Numbered from the stretch's first letter, positions 1 to 19,919 are shown. The stretch: DNA of 64,000 bases from Mesostigma viride (GCA_009746045.1 RPFO01000213.1:10257858-10321857); one strand, 5' to 3'. Notes: generated by a model from the letters alone, not told the origin. Made by a program: numbers and translations.

Positions 1-129
1 CCAGACACCCAGACACCCAGACACCCAGACACCCAGACACCCAGACACCCAGACACCCAGACACCCAGACACCCAGACACCCAGACACCCAGACACCCAG
101 ACACCCAGACACCCAGACACCCAGACACC
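1..129. repeat. (AGACACCC)n 8-bp microsatellite, cut by window edge
   Basis: About 16 near-perfect copies of an 8-bp unit begin at the first base. The array lies in the RRP9 intron after exon 10, or in that gene's 3' part. Bases 130-551 show no open coding exon; they hold two decayed copies of the exon 10 border (see findings). Confidence 0.95.
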
Positions 130-551
130 CACACGCCCACACAACATCCAGAAGATGTTCAAAGCAAAAAGGCCTTTACCCTGTTGAAAGGCCCCCCCCC
201 CTGCCTGCCCCTCCCGACTGCCACACACGCATGCTGGTATAACAAGCACCCCATGGTGGGCAGCTCCCGACCCCAATCAAGGTCCACATAAATGACGAGT
301 CGCATAAATATAAATCATATTAATAATACGATCCTATGGAATAATTACGAATCCTATGTGTATAACTAGCATCATGGCAAATCATAGAGTAGTATGCATA
401 GCAGTCTTGTGTAAATAACAAATACCTACAGCCAAGCCCTACCTTCCCCAGGCAACACGCGTGCACAGCGAATGCAATAAATAACTTCCCCACGCGACAC
501 CTGCGGTCATCCCATATACATAGCGAGAACCTGCAGCCAGGCCCTACCTAC

Positions 552-8522
<7,971 letters not shown>

Positions 8523-9277
8523 AAAATTCAGGAACAACGAGGAAGCCGACGATAGCTATGAATAAAATTGTTTCGTAAGGAAATGGGGCCTGTCCATGAA
8601 AATTGCAGCCGTTCGGCGAATGTCGGCCATAGAGACTTCGACCGCCCCATTTTGTTACAGCCCTGTCAAAGTTCCCGTGCTGGCAGCGGCGACAGAGGCC
8701 TAAGCACGGCTGGCAGTACAAGGGCTGGGCGCTCGGCCAGTCGGCCTGGTGACTGCGGCCGATGCCAGGTGTCGCACCTTGGCAAGTCGGCTCCTTGGCA
8801 AGTTGGCATGCGCAGCGGGCATGCCAACTGCCAAGTTGCTCCTACAGTACTGTTACTTTGCGGGGGACACAACAACAACAACAATACTTTGCTACAGTAG
8901 TTGCCAACTTGCCAAGGCCCAACAGGGTGAACCAACCCTTGGTGGGTCCCTGGATATACCTTCTTTCGAGATACATGTGTTGTTATACTGTACAGTACAG
9001 TAGCCCGTACTGTATTCATTTCTCTGGAAGCTGTGAGATCGATTGAACGAGCTGGCGAGTAGCAAGCAGGGAGGGGGTATCTTCCACCCCGTCTGCCATA
9101 ACACGTCCGAAATATCGAGACCGATGAAAGGTCAATTACAGGAAAAGGTCAATTTACAGGACAGCCTTATTTTCCCCGCGCTTTTAGTCAAACAATACGA
9201 CGCAATTTGCGATGCGTACGTCCGGGAATGCCGTTTCTACTGCGTAGAACGTTTACGTTATAAGAACAAGCGCGCAA
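8523..9277. promoter_or_regulatory. Divergent intergenic region between RRP9 and the membrane-protein gene, with inverted repeats
   Basis: This 755-bp gap separates two divergent start codons and probably holds both promoters, though I see no defined promoter motif. An 11-bp perfect inverted repeat (AGTTGGCATGC, 7-nt loop, GCATGCCAACT) lies near 8803-8831. Related words (CCTTGGCAAGT) recur near 8775 and 8795, and in reverse complement near 8901-8917. A CAACAACAA run lies at 8869-8883. No exon is supported. Confidence 0.45.
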
Positions 9278-12200
9278 ATGGCGGACGTTGAACCTGCCGC
9301 GAAGATCCCTTTTCGGCAATTGGCGTGGAAAGTTTCGCCACTTGTAATTTTAACTGTGGCTGCGTTTGTTGCAATGGTAAGAAAATCGCAAGTGGTTTTT
9401 ATCATCGTCCAAGTGTAGGGTGAATGAGTGCGTGCTTATCTGGCAAAATGCCCATAATATTCGTGATTTTGGACATGTAGCAGCGAGACATGTGCACTCT
9501 GGATGGGCACGGCAGGTTGATGCGGAGCTATTGAGACATCGTGAGAAACCCGTTTGGGCAGCGTCATGCCTGTTGATATGTAGAGTTCGACCAGATCATT
9601 AAACTTCCGGGGGTATTTCGCTTTCTGACTTGGTGTACGTACCAAAGCTTTTCCGGGACCCATGTTCTATAAACGTTTTGTTTGTGCCCGTGCTTAGTTA
9701 GGAAAGAAGATTATATTTGAGCAATTGCAAGTGCGTCCAGCGATTCATTCGTGCATGGAGTAGCCGCACTTTCCTTAGACTCGGGCGCTGCGGCCGACGA
9801 TTTCCACTGCTTCATCGAAACCGGGTGGGGAAGCCGTAGCGCTCGCTCCCTCTCCGGACATTGTGACGTTCCGAACAGAAAACTGCCCGCGCTTTTTGCT
9901 GACTTCTTGTTGTTATCCCGAGGTGCCCTGGTGAAGTGCTTGCCCTATGGCGGCTTGATCATTCTAGCTGCTGCATGCCCGTGCCTGCTGACGTACTGGA
10001 TCTCTTATTTGTGCCGTTCTGATTTCGCAAACGCCACACCACTATCGTCGCTTTGGAGTGGTTTCCTGCTTCCCCGCAGGTACAAGGGCATACACGTGTT
10101 CACGTTTTCCCACCCTTACACAAGCAAGTGCATAATGAGGGTTCTTTATGGAGGTGGTTAAAACTTTTAGGTTTGTCAAGCAATGACTATAAAATCCAGA
10201 CAACTCGAGCAAATTATTATGTGCCTGCGCCTGGTGTGCATGAGGGGGAACTTAAGAATCAGCCCCTCCCCCCCCTTCCACCCCTTTCTTTCCTGTCCCG
10301 CTCACCATACCAACCGTAATAACCTCCACCCCCACTGGCACCTGTTCTCCCCCCCCCCTCTCCCCCCCTTGCCCATCCCAGTGTTATATCATGGTGGCTG
10401 AAGAGGTCAAGATCATTCTTCACGAGCATTTAATGGAGGAGGGGGTTGTCAGCGGTAAGTCGATGCTCTCTGTTATGGCTTTGTGGGGACTAGTTCCTAA
10501 CACCAGGTTTAATATCAAAGAGACAACCAAGGTCGAATATCACAGGTTAGCAACGCTGGGACTAGTGTACTATTATTGTCATTATCGCTTGGGACTAGGC
10601 TGTTGTTACTGGGACTAGGTAGTGTCACTGGGGCAGGTAACACTGGGGCTAGTAACACTGGGGTTAGCAATGTTGGGGCTAGCAACATTAGGGCTAGTAA
10701 CACTGGGGCTAGCAACCTTGGGGCTAGCAACGTTGGGGCTAGTAACACTGGGGCTGGTAACACTGGGCTGGTAACATTGGGGCTAGTAACATCGGGGCTA
10801 GGTATAATTAATTAAATTTAGGTATAATTTTATAGGTATGATTATAAAGGGTGTATCGCTTTGGGACCAAAGCCACGGCATGGATGGGCTGTTCACGGTG
10901 GCTAATCATCATGGTGGCTAATCATCACGGTGGCTAATCATCACGGTGGCTAATCATCACGGTGGCTAATCATCATGGTGGCTAATCATCACGGTGGCTA
11001 ATCATCACGGTGGCTAATCATCACGGTGGCTAATCATCACGGTGGCTAATCATCATGGTGGCTAATCATCATGGTGGCTAATCATCACGGTGGCTAATCA
11101 TCACGGTGGCTAATCATCACGGTGACTAATCATCACGGTGGCTAATCATCATGGTGGCTAATCATCATGGTGGCTAATCATCATGGTGGCTAATCATCAC
11201 GGTGGCTAATCATCATGCTGTCCCCGTGTGGAAAGCCTGCTAATGGGACGTGGGGTTGTGCACGTGTGCTAGCAGAGCTTGGGTGGTGGAGGCAGGCTGC
11301 GATCCCATTTTCGGGAGCCAGCCCTTTTAGGCCCCCCAAGAGGATCCATTCGCCCGATAGCCCAGGAATAATTGTTCCATTCATTCGTTCCTACACGCGC
11401 CTCTGTTTTGGAGAGTCACGGGGTACAAACTATTTGAGAAGGTACCTTTTGTCAGGAACAATCGTTACACTAGGAGGAGGGAGTGTTGTTCTTGCTGCCC
11501 GGCCAAGCCCCATTCGGCAGTACTTGGCCGTATCATGACGATAACGAATAAGCAAGGACCGCACGTCTCGCTCGCCATTGTTCTCTTAATCTCTCGTCTC
11601 TGCAGAAAGGGCGCTCGGCTCCACCCTGCCACGCTGCGCCCACCCCGCTTCCAAACCTGCCACGCTGCGCCCACCCCGCATCCAAACCTGCCACGCTGCA
11701 CCCACCCCACATCCAAACCTGCCACGCTGCGCCCACCCCACATCCAAACCTGCCACGCTGCACCCACCCCGCATCCAAATCCGCAACCCGCAACAGCATC
11801 ATTAGTAGTAAAATATTGTGAAAACTGTAATATTGGCAATATTCGTGTGCGTGATACAAAGACAAAGGTCCCTTGGGTGCCAAGGAGGGCCATAGTCGCC
11901 CGCAGAGGTTTCTTTCTTGTCGTCGGTATAGATTTTTTTGGTTGGTTTACTTATTATTGTGTTTTTTTTGGGGGGGGGGGTTGGATTGTGAAAATGTTGC
12001 AGGCACGTGGCTTAGGAAACCATGTCATATTTTAGGGTCAACCCTAGCTTGTGATGGGTCAACCTTGCTTGTGATGGGTCAACCTTGCTTGTGATGGGTC
12101 AACCTTGCTTGTGCTGGGGGATCGCATCTCCCGGCTGGGTCGTGGTTGGGCTTAGATGGGGGCTGGGGGGGGGGGGCGGCATGGGGCGCATGGCCTTTCC

Positions 12201-12716
12201 GGCCTTGGGGCATCATTTCTTCATCCTTGGGTTGCATCCGCATTCGTCCTTGCCGCTGTGTCTCTGTTTCTTTTGTAATGACACTATTCATCGCTTCACT
12301 GCTGTGTTGTTTGTGTTTATGATCTACCTGGTTGTCTCTTTGATATCCCTGTCCTGGTCTTCTGTGCTCCCCCCCCCTGGCCCCCGGCCCCCTGTCCCCG
12401 GTCTACAGTGGACATCGTAAAAAATGAGGTCAAGCAGGTGGAGATGTTCGGGGGCCACGCGAGCGACGATTCATTCATCCCTGGCGAATTCAAGTTGACC
12501 GAGAGCGCACTGTACGCAGAGGACGACTCCGATGGCAGCATTAGCGGAGCAGGGTTGGAGGACGGCGGCATGACTGTCAGCGAGGACGAGGACCTCCACA
12601 GGGGGGGGGGTGCCATGGCCAATAGGACCCTGCCAGGGTGGCCACAGGGGCATCGAAGGATGGGCGCCGGGTCCTTGCCTGCTGGTGCTGCTGGCCGAAA
12701 GGGTGCCCTTTTGTAG
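9278..12716 (+). CDS. Predicted small single-pass membrane protein (3 exons), unknown function
   Basis: Exons 9278-9376, 10382-10454 and 12409-12716 join in frame to 480 nt (159 residues plus stop). Exon 1 ends ATG|GTAAGA, exon 2 starts CAG|TGT and ends AGCG|GTAAGT, and exon 3 starts ACAG|TGG. The join of exons 1 and 2 completes one hydrophobic helix (residues about 20-38, PLVILTVAAFVAMCYIMV). After it comes a charged stretch (AEEVKIILHEHLMEEG) and then an acidic Ser/Asp-rich region, so a short N-terminus and a longer soluble tail are predicted. I do not recognise the family. The last 35 residues before the stop at 12714-12716 look non-coding. An alternative is splicing into a further open exon at 13018-13253, which starts CAG|GG, ends AAG|GTCTGC and reads SLDFDAGFGAGFDQDSY in one part. 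The two upstream joins are much better supported than the 3' end. Confidence 0.5.
10620..10805. repeat. 15-bp minisatellite (ACTGGGGCTAGTAAC)n
   Basis: About twelve imperfect copies in intron 2 of the small membrane-protein gene. Confidence 0.9.
10896..11216. repeat. 16-bp minisatellite (GGTGGCTAATCATCAC)n
   Basis: About twenty copies with C/T variation at the last base, in the same intron as the preceding array. Confidence 0.95.
11622..11785. repeat. 31-bp minisatellite, about 5 copies
   Basis: The unit contains CCACGCTGCGCCCACCCC followed by GCATCCAAACCTG, with G/A variants. It lies in the same intron; open frames across it are repeat translations. Confidence 0.95.
12040..12116. repeat. 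20-bp minisatellite (GGTCAACCTTGCTTGTGATG)n
   Basis: Nearly four copies, just upstream of the third exon of the small membrane-protein gene. Confidence 0.9.
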
Positions 12717-15700
12717 CCGTGCGATTCTTGTGCATCATGTAATGCATCGTATGAGATGTGTCATGCGGTATGCACTCTGCGATGTCATCACCTAGTACTA
12801 GTCTGCAAGGTGGCCAGTATAAATCTTATGGCACCTCCCTGCGGGGTCTCATTGTGGTAAGACAAGTATGGGTGGACAAGCCTGCCTCATCACGCCACGA
12901 GCGTGCCATGAGCGGCTTGCGATGATGTTGTGAGGATGCAGTATATTGGCCGCACGGTGGATGGCGTGGGCGTCGGGGTGGTCCGCATGTGTTGATGGAA
13001 AGGGCTCTAAAAGCCAGGGGTCCGGGAGGTGCTGGGGGGTAGTGGACCATACGATGACTCTAAAGAAGCGACTTGGGAAGACAACGTTGCGGCGCTGGGA
13101 TTCTGTGTGGCCCAGGGCTTGGCGCGGCTTCCTCTCAATTGTTCTCTCGATTTTGACGCGGGATTTGGTGCGGGGTTTGATCAAGATAGCTACACTGGTT
13201 CGTCCCCCAGCAGTGGCAGTGTTTCCAACCAGGCAGCCAGCTTGCTGAGAAAGGTCTGCCAGTTATCGATGAGATATGTGGCCATCATCACTCCATCTGG
13301 CAGGTTGCACGGGAATCTACAGGCCTGTGCTGTCTCTCAGGGATCAACCGCCTTGCGTGCTGTTGCCAGGTTTAAGCGATGCGCACTATGGCGTTGTAGC
13401 CCTGAAATGTGCACGGCTCTTGATGAAAGCGGGCTACATGTAGAAGTTTCATGGTATGGCGACTTGCAAAAGCAGATGTTGCACAGCGCAATAGGTTTTG
13501 CACAGCTTCACACAATGTCGGTGGCAGGATTTACCCCATACCATGCACGGTAATCTTGGTGGCAGCCATCTTATCCTGATGAACAAGGCACGAAAGTTGA
13601 AGGTTGGTAACCAATGCGCATCCATATATACATTTATGATACGCCCAACAAGCATAGATGATAATGTTTGCCCGCCAGTTACGTGGAGCATATATTCTTG
13701 ATCAATGTGTCCGTAGTATGACACACTTATCGAGATGGAGAGTAACCATGGAATTCTGGAAAAAATGAAATGAGAAGCGATTTAATTTGATGCAATATCG
13801 ATGAAACAATTAACCAGTGCAATAAGATTACTCAGGGCTCTATAGTACGTCCATATATATACCATATACCAGGGCTCCGCTAGTGCACTGGATGCATGCT
13901 TATATGTAAACCCAATTGAAGTGGCACTGGCATCGTTGGCATGGCTGGACTCACATGTACACAATTCTATATGCCCGGCTGCCTGCATGGCCACCGAGTA
14001 CAAGTGCCTCTCATTGCCACATGAAGCACAACTGCAGAGAAAAAGGGCTGGCAAAGCTTGCGAAGTGTCAGATCGAGTCTGTCCATTACTGTCAGGAAAT
14101 TGATGGCTTACCTTTAACCTGCCCGTGTTGAGTTTGTTGGATTATATGAAGTGAGACAACTATAGATGTACAGTACCAGTATGAAAACATTACAGTGACA
14201 GGGTGCAATGCTTTGACCACTGGCGCACTTAGGTGGTAGAACAGGAGTTTCAAATTGCTAGTGAAAGAGTAGTACCACCATGAGCATGGATGGCGTGCAA
14301 AAGAGCTTCTCCCATTATTGCAATTTACCAACCAAACCGTCCAGCAAGCCTTGCTGGAAAGGCTTGCCTGAGGTTGTAGTTGACTGGGTCAGATGTGAAG
14401 GCAGGAAGTTCAGCTTGCAAAGTACAACGAAGCCACCGTAAGACAGAGCCAAACAACCACCTCGGCAAACAAATGCCAGCAAACTACATACAAGTAAACA
14501 AGTCCAGCCAACATCGAGTAGAAACGAAAGGAACTACGACAAAAACACGCGCCACCGCACTGCCACAGAGAAAACCCAACTGTTTCTAAAGACTCTTATC
14601 TTCCGTATCAAATTTTTTGCAGTTTTCTGCGCTAATGGCGGCACCGTCTGCAATATACATTTCCAGGCGCATGGCGATGACTAAACCAGCTTTCCCCCCC
14701 GCATACTCTTCCCGTTACCATCCATGGAGACATAAAGCGCGTGGCCGTGACAGAAAGTCACGTAACTACATGGCCCCCTCGAGAAGCCATTTCCCCCATT
14801 ATGAAAGAAATGCAGGCTGTGCACGTCGTCAACGTAAACCAGTCTATTGGTGGGCATAGGCGAGATTGAGCGACCCAGATCAAGCGGCCATCAAAAGGTA
14901 ATACTTCAATTATCTTCTACGGCGTAGTCAGAGCTTATCAAACGCCCTTCATACATTTTTACTATATGCCATCCGGTAGATTTCTTGAAAGCGGCCATGT
15001 TGCGCGCCTCCGTCATGTAACGTCCACACTGCGCTTCTGGGAATGATTACCCTACTCATCATCAGACCGACAAAGTCTGTGTCCAGATACCACACTTAAA
15101 GTGCCTTACGTGCGATCCCTCGCGACAAACTGCTGTGATCTTCATAGCTGTCGTCCTCCCACCCCCGCTTTTTACGTCAGTTCGAACTCACTTGAAAGCC
15201 TTCCGTGTTCAAGGTTCGGCCGGCGTCGCCGCTAGCCGATTGCGGAGCCTAGGGTATATGACACTGCCGTGGGTGTTAGTTGCACGAGGTTGCACGAGGT
15301 TGCACGGCAGCTGACAGCTGATAGCACGTGACTTCTGACACACCCGTCTCGTATCGGCCAGCGCCCAGCGGCCTACGTGGTGAGCTTTCTGCACGCCTGC
15401 TCGTACTTACAGAATAGTAACTGCGTGCATGCGTGAGCCAACGCGTATTACGTAAGCGCCGGGCACCGTGAACGCCGTGCAGCGTCTGGCATTTCCAACG
15501 TACGGCACGTAATTGCGGTCTTGCGGCAAATCACGTGCGCTGCAAGGAAAATCCAACGCAGGGGCCATGAATCTTGTTCATTGCTTATGGCCAGTTAATC
15601 ATAAATATACGTGCAAATTTTTCGCTACCATTTATGGTTGAGACTAGCCCTTTTGACGCTCAAGTCTTATGACGTAGATTATATTCCTTTTGGGACAATT

Positions 15701-15733
15701 AGGGCCGGTCGGCGACCTGCTCGAGCCTTGTCG
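12717..15733. other. Gene-poor interval between the membrane-protein gene and the FAD oxidase
   Basis: Contents: a plausible extra plus-strand exon at 13018-13253 (see the 9278 gene), and AT-richer sequence at 13.55-14.6 kb with no supported coding frame. On the minus strand, 14856-14686 encodes a short open frame (57 codons) rich in His and Gly that might be an exon; I cannot assign it. The 15.2-15.7 kb stretch upstream of the oxidase contains three TTGCACGAGG-type repeats near 15280-15305 and probably the oxidase promoter. Confidence 0.35.
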
Positions 15734-17605
15734 ATGGCGGCGAATTGGAATGCCGCGTTGGGGGCATTTCTCGCGTTTCGGCTGTTAGGCTATGCGCACG
15801 GTTTCTGTTCGCCGGGATCCCCCTGCTGGCCGTCTGCAGCAGATATTTCGGCGTTAAGGCTCATGCTCAACCCAGAGGCTAACCGCACGCTCGCGTGGGC
15901 AGGTCCTGGACACCCCTACCCCACAGCCATTCCTATTTACTCTCCCAACGACCAGCCCATGTATGGGTACGGCGTTGGCGGCCTTGAGCCTATTTACGTT
16001 GAAACCAGCGCCGACGAGCGGGGCACGTGCTTTAGGGATAACTTTGCGGTGCCCTACTGCAAGGTCACAGTACGAAACGGTCCCGTCCAAGGGTGGCAAC
16101 CGGCCATCGTCGTCTTCCCGACCACGTGGCAGCATGTACAATCCACCATGTTGTTCGCGGTCGCCCACGACCTGAAAGTCTGCGTGGCTGGCACGGGGCA
16201 CGACTTTCTCAACCGCCACAGCTGCAACAACGGCGTCCTCATCCGCACCATCTTCCTCAAGGGCGCCGAGTTCGATCTAACGGACACGAGACAGCTGGGC
16301 AGCCCCAACGTGCGCCTCGGCGCTGGGATGGTCTTCGCCGAGGTCCACAACGCCGCCGCCCAGGTGGGCAAGCTGGTGGCCAGTGGGTGGTCCGTCACGG
16401 TCGGCGTTGTGGGTTGGTCCCTGGGCGGCGGCCACGGCCCCATGGCCCCTTCCCATGGCCTGGGTGTCGACAACCTACTCGAGATTGAATTAATTGCCGC
16501 CAATGGAGACCGAGTGATTGCTAATGCTGCCGGCACGTCACGCCAGCGACCCAACTCAACCGAATGGACCCACGACGCGAGCGCCGCGCTCTGGCTGGCC
16601 ATGCGCGGTGGGGGCGGGTCCACCTGGGGCGTCGTGACCGCCCTCACGGTACGCGTGCACGACATCCCTGCAGGGGGGTTCACCCGTGTCACAGCCAACT
16701 GGGAGGGCCTAAGCTGCGGGTCGGGCGTGGCGGTGGTCAACGCGTTAGTGGAAACGTATCTCGCGTGGGCGCAGACGCTGGACACCAAGTGGGCGGGGCT
16801 CATCTGGATCACGCCGCAGCGCAAGGCCAGCGGGAACTGCGCGGCCTGGTGGACGGCCGACGTGAGCTATTATTACCAAGGGAGCGCGAACGACACCGGG
16901 TTCCGGGAGAAATGGGCCACCCTTGCGTGGGCATCGCCGGAATTCCGCACGTCATTGTCGGAGGAGAGCTTCCCTAATTGGTGGGAGGTTGTCAAGACGC
17001 TCCCGGCCGAGCACATCATCCCGGCCACCAACTACTACTACCCGCAATCCAGCTACGCGGGGGGTATACCCTCGGTCATGCTCAGCCGCCAAGTGATCGC
17101 CAATGGGAGCGTTGCGGCGTTGATCCAGCGCCACCTGGGCTATTGCAGGTCCGACAACGTGTGCACCCAGTTCCAGGTATACAACTGCATAACGGGAAAC
17201 CATGGATCGCTGGACCTGCTGGGCGCCGCCGCGGCCAACGTGTCCATCAGCCCTGGCTTCCGTACCGCGCTCCTCCACATGGTGTTCACCGTGGTCAAGC
17301 CGGGGTCCATAAAGGACTTTTACGCGCTGGGCGCCAACTCGTACTTCAGCGAGAGCGCGTATGATCTGTCCGATTGGACGACGCGGTATTATGGGGACAA
17401 GTACCCGAGCTTGCAGGCGGTCAAGACGGACATGGATCCCACCAACCGCCTCACTTGCCGGCATTGTGTGGAGGCGATCGCGCCGCCGTCGCCACCCCCG
17501 CCCCCAGGAGGCAACGCGGCAAAGGGTCTCCATGCACTTGGTCAGATCGTCGTTGCGTTGGCGGCGGGTACGCTGTCTCTCTTGTTCCTAACTGTGTCTG
17601 CTTAA
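15734..17605 (+). CDS. Secreted FAD-linked oxidase, berberine-bridge-enzyme type, intronless
   Basis: This is a 623-residue flavoprotein oxidase of the FAD_binding_4/BBE family, which oxidise small alcohols, sugars or alkaloid-like substrates with O2. I start at the ATG at 15734 because it opens a signal peptide (MAANWNAALGAFLAFRLLGYAHG); the frame is open upstream to 15611. The FAD-binding fold holds AGTGHD (His156 is the expected 8-alpha-histidyl FAD attachment site) and VVGWSLGGGHG (225-235), where the Cys of bicovalent family members is absent, so single covalent attachment is likely. The C-terminal BBE motif is present as YYGDKYPSLQAVKTDMDPTN. A Pro-rich linker (PPSPPPPPGG) and a final hydrophobic segment of about 25 residues follow, resembling a GPI-attachment signal or membrane tail. 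The gene is intronless, unlike the neighbouring split genes. The substrate cannot be predicted. Confidence 0.85.
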   Translation: MAANWNAALGAFLAFRLLGYAHGFCSPGSPCWPSAADISALRLMLNPEANRTLAWAGPGHPYPTAIPIYSPNDQPMYGYGVGGLEPIYVETSADERGTCFRDNFAVPYCKVTVRNGPVQGWQPAIVVFPTTWQHVQSTMLFAVAHDLKVCVAGTGHDFLNRHSCNNGVLIRTIFLKGAEFDLTDTRQLGSPNVRLGAGMVFAEVHNAAAQVGKLVASGWSVTVGVVGWSLGGGHGPMAPSHGLGVDNLLEIELIAANGDRVIANAAGTSRQRPNSTEWTHDASAALWLAMRGGGGSTWGVVTALTVRVHDIPAGGFTRVTANWEGLSCGSGVAVVNALVETYLAWAQTLDTKWAGLIWITPQRKASGNCAAWWTADVSYYYQGSANDTGFREKWATLAWASPEFRTSLSEESFPNWWEVVKTLPAEHIIPATNYYYPQSSYAGGIPSVMLSRQVIANGSVAALIQRHLGYCRSDNVCTQFQVYNCITGNHGSLDLLGAAAANVSISPGFRTALLHMVFTVVKPGSIKDFYALGANSYFSESAYDLSDWTTRYYGDKYPSLQAVKTDMDPTNRLTCRHCVEAIAPPSPPPPPGGNAAKGLHALGQIVVALAAGTLSLLFLTVSA

Positions 17606-17828
17606 CTGACAGTCTCTAGTCTTCAGCATCTCTACTCAGTGTGACATGATGCCAGAGGCAGGTATTCGTTCAAGTCATCAGCTCATAGCTGTGTCTGCTT
17701 AGCTGTGTCCAGCGCTTCAGCCTCTCTAATCAGTCAACGACATGATGCAGGATTTCGTATACTCATGACTGCGCTCTGCTAGGAGGCTTCCCCCCCAGGC
17801 CACTGCTACTGCTTCCTGCTGCTGGGGT

Positions 17829-17923
17829 AATAAGGCCACCAAATGTTCATCTACTGTCCGAATAAGGCCACCGAATGTTCATCTACTGTCCGAATAAGGC
17901 CACCAAATGTTCATCTACTGTCC
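17829..17923. repeat. 32-bp tandem repeat, 3 copies
   Basis: The unit includes AAGGCCACCAAATGTTCATC followed by TACTGTCCGAAT. It lies about 220 bp after the FAD oxidase stop codon. Confidence 0.9.
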
Positions 17924-19408
17924 GCTCGTGGGATCAAATCGCGGCACTTGTACAAGTGGAATCTTCTCGTGAAGTTGGTCAATGCCGACCCTTTGGCTCG
18001 AGGTCAGCCCCTTGGAAGTGTCAGACCGCTTTCCCTTGGAAGAGGTTGCCCTCGCGAAGCTACTACTGGCCATCAGAAACTTGGGACAGAGTGGTGCAAA
18101 AAAAGGGAACTGAATTGACCTTAGAGCCAGCCAGACATCGGCATGTCAGTGAAAGGGATGATAGAACTGCCCAAGCGACACCAGACAAGACAGAAATTTG
18201 CAAATAACTTTATTGGATCGAAGTTGTGCGGGATTCCAGTTAAGCGGCCATGACCTGGTACTAGAGGTCATAGTCACCTCTTGTTAATTTACTATTATTT
18301 ATTTCATGCTTCTGTACAAAAGTATATTGTTTCAATTTTATTCCTTCGACAGTGTATCAGCACTATAATGACACAGTACTGAGGATGGATCATATATACG
18401 TTGATTAGAAATGCATGACACTTGATGCAGTCATGCAGATCGACGCAGGGGTTGTATCATTGTTTGATAAGGGCTGTTACGTCTTAATTGATGATTGAAT
18501 GAATGAATGAATGAATTAAAAGGGCAAACTTTATATGCAACACACCGTGACAGAAATCATTAGAAGTGCTCTTTCCATATTCTATCCCCCAAAGGTTTGC
18601 ACGCAAGGCGGCCCTAGCTTCACATCACGCACAGGCCCAACAAGGTGGCTTCCAATCAAGGCAGCGACTATCCAACATCACAACTAGGAACTATCCAATC
18701 ACAATTAGGAAAGCGAGATGGTGCATATGACTAGCATGATGCATACGACTAGAGTGATGCCAGCAAACTGGAACAAATCATTCAGGCTGGTAGGGACGAC
18801 CGGCCATGATGGGAACCAGGTGCCCACAAGTTCTAACCAGCATATCAAGGAGACAACCAGCGCAGGCCAGAAATCGGGAGAATCTGGACCATGGTAGCTC
18901 GAGCCTGCCGTTACCTTGTCCGCATATTGCCATACACAGAATCACGGCCCAGTAAGCTGGTACAACATACATCACGAACAACTGTATTAATAAACTCATT
19001 AATATATCAACGTAATCAATGTATGCAACATACATCACGAACAACTGTATACATCACATATGCAAAGTGTAAACAAGTCAAGGTACAAGTGCCCATGTAC
19101 AAGTCAAGTGCCCATGTACATCAGCAGGATCGTCACGAGCAGTCAGCTGCGATATTTACTTATGTACATCCCTGGCGTCGATCAGGCTTTTTTTTCGGCA
19201 TGCTCATGTAGCAGCCTACATAACCGCATGCTCACGTGTGACATGCCATGCAGTCTACGTATAATTTTAATTAGTGACCGCATGCCGTCCGTCCGGATTA
19301 CTCAGCCTCTCCCCTGCGCCCAGCCCTTTCCTTTTGCCCATCTTCTTTCTATATAGTAGCTTTGTCTGGCATGCAGCCATCTGAGTTTCCGCTGCATCTT
19401 CGTCGCTC

Positions 19409-19822
19409 TCACGGCCGTCCTCCACCAAGGCATGCGGGACCATGGAGTGGGCTGACAGATACCAGCCCAAGGCCTGTCTTGATCCTCTCCAGACCTTGTT
19501 TCCCCAAGGTCTCTGCGGCTGCTCGCTGCATGGCTTTCTTTACATGGACCAGGATGGCCTTCAGTTCTTGGGCGCGCGTCTGCAGCCAAGGGAGGCTGCA
19601 CACGGCGTGCCGCTCTTCGTTCGATGGGCTGAGCCCATCCCCGGTCTCGCTCAGGAAACCCTTGAGCTGCTCCTCGTGGTCATACAGCGCGTCCACCACC
19701 ATCTCGTTCGCGTTGCGCTCACTAAGCTTCATGACGAGGGAGCTCACGACCAACAGGGTCTCCTCGGCATCCGCCTGCAAGCAACAGGAATATTGAAGCA
19801 TCTGGGGTGGCTGACACATCAA
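19409..19822 (-). CDS. Possible exon of an unidentified helical protein
   Basis: An open frame of 137 codons begins with tandem ATGs at 19822. A good acceptor (TTGCAG|GCGGATG) at 19774 suggests that the reliable part starts at ADAEETLLVVSSLVMK. The sequence is rich in Ala, Glu, Leu and Lys and predicted helical; one part reads QELKAILVHVKKAMQRAAAE. Codon composition resembles the genes around it. It could be a separate small gene or an alternative last exon of the giant helicase gene: a GTGCGT donor at 23205 would leave phase 0, compatible with this acceptor. No family is recognised. Confidence 0.4.
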   Translation of the reverse strand: MMCQPPQMLQYSCCLQADAEETLLVVSSLVMKLSERNANEMVVDALYDHEEQLKGFLSETGDGLSPSNEERHAVCSLPWLQTRAQELKAILVHVKKAMQRAAAETLGKQGLERIKTGLGLVSVSPLHGPACLGGGRP

Positions 19823-19919
19823 TCCGAAAACCCATTTTCTTCCCCTGGAAATTATTTGGAGAAGGAATAATGGTCAGTTTGACCTCAAATTTGGCACCAA
19901 GGTTCCTTATCAGATATCT

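Noticed and set aside
10896..11216. Possible CRISPR-like array (regular 16-bp units)
   Set aside because: The units are contiguous with no unique spacers, and the genome is eukaryotic; it is a minisatellite.
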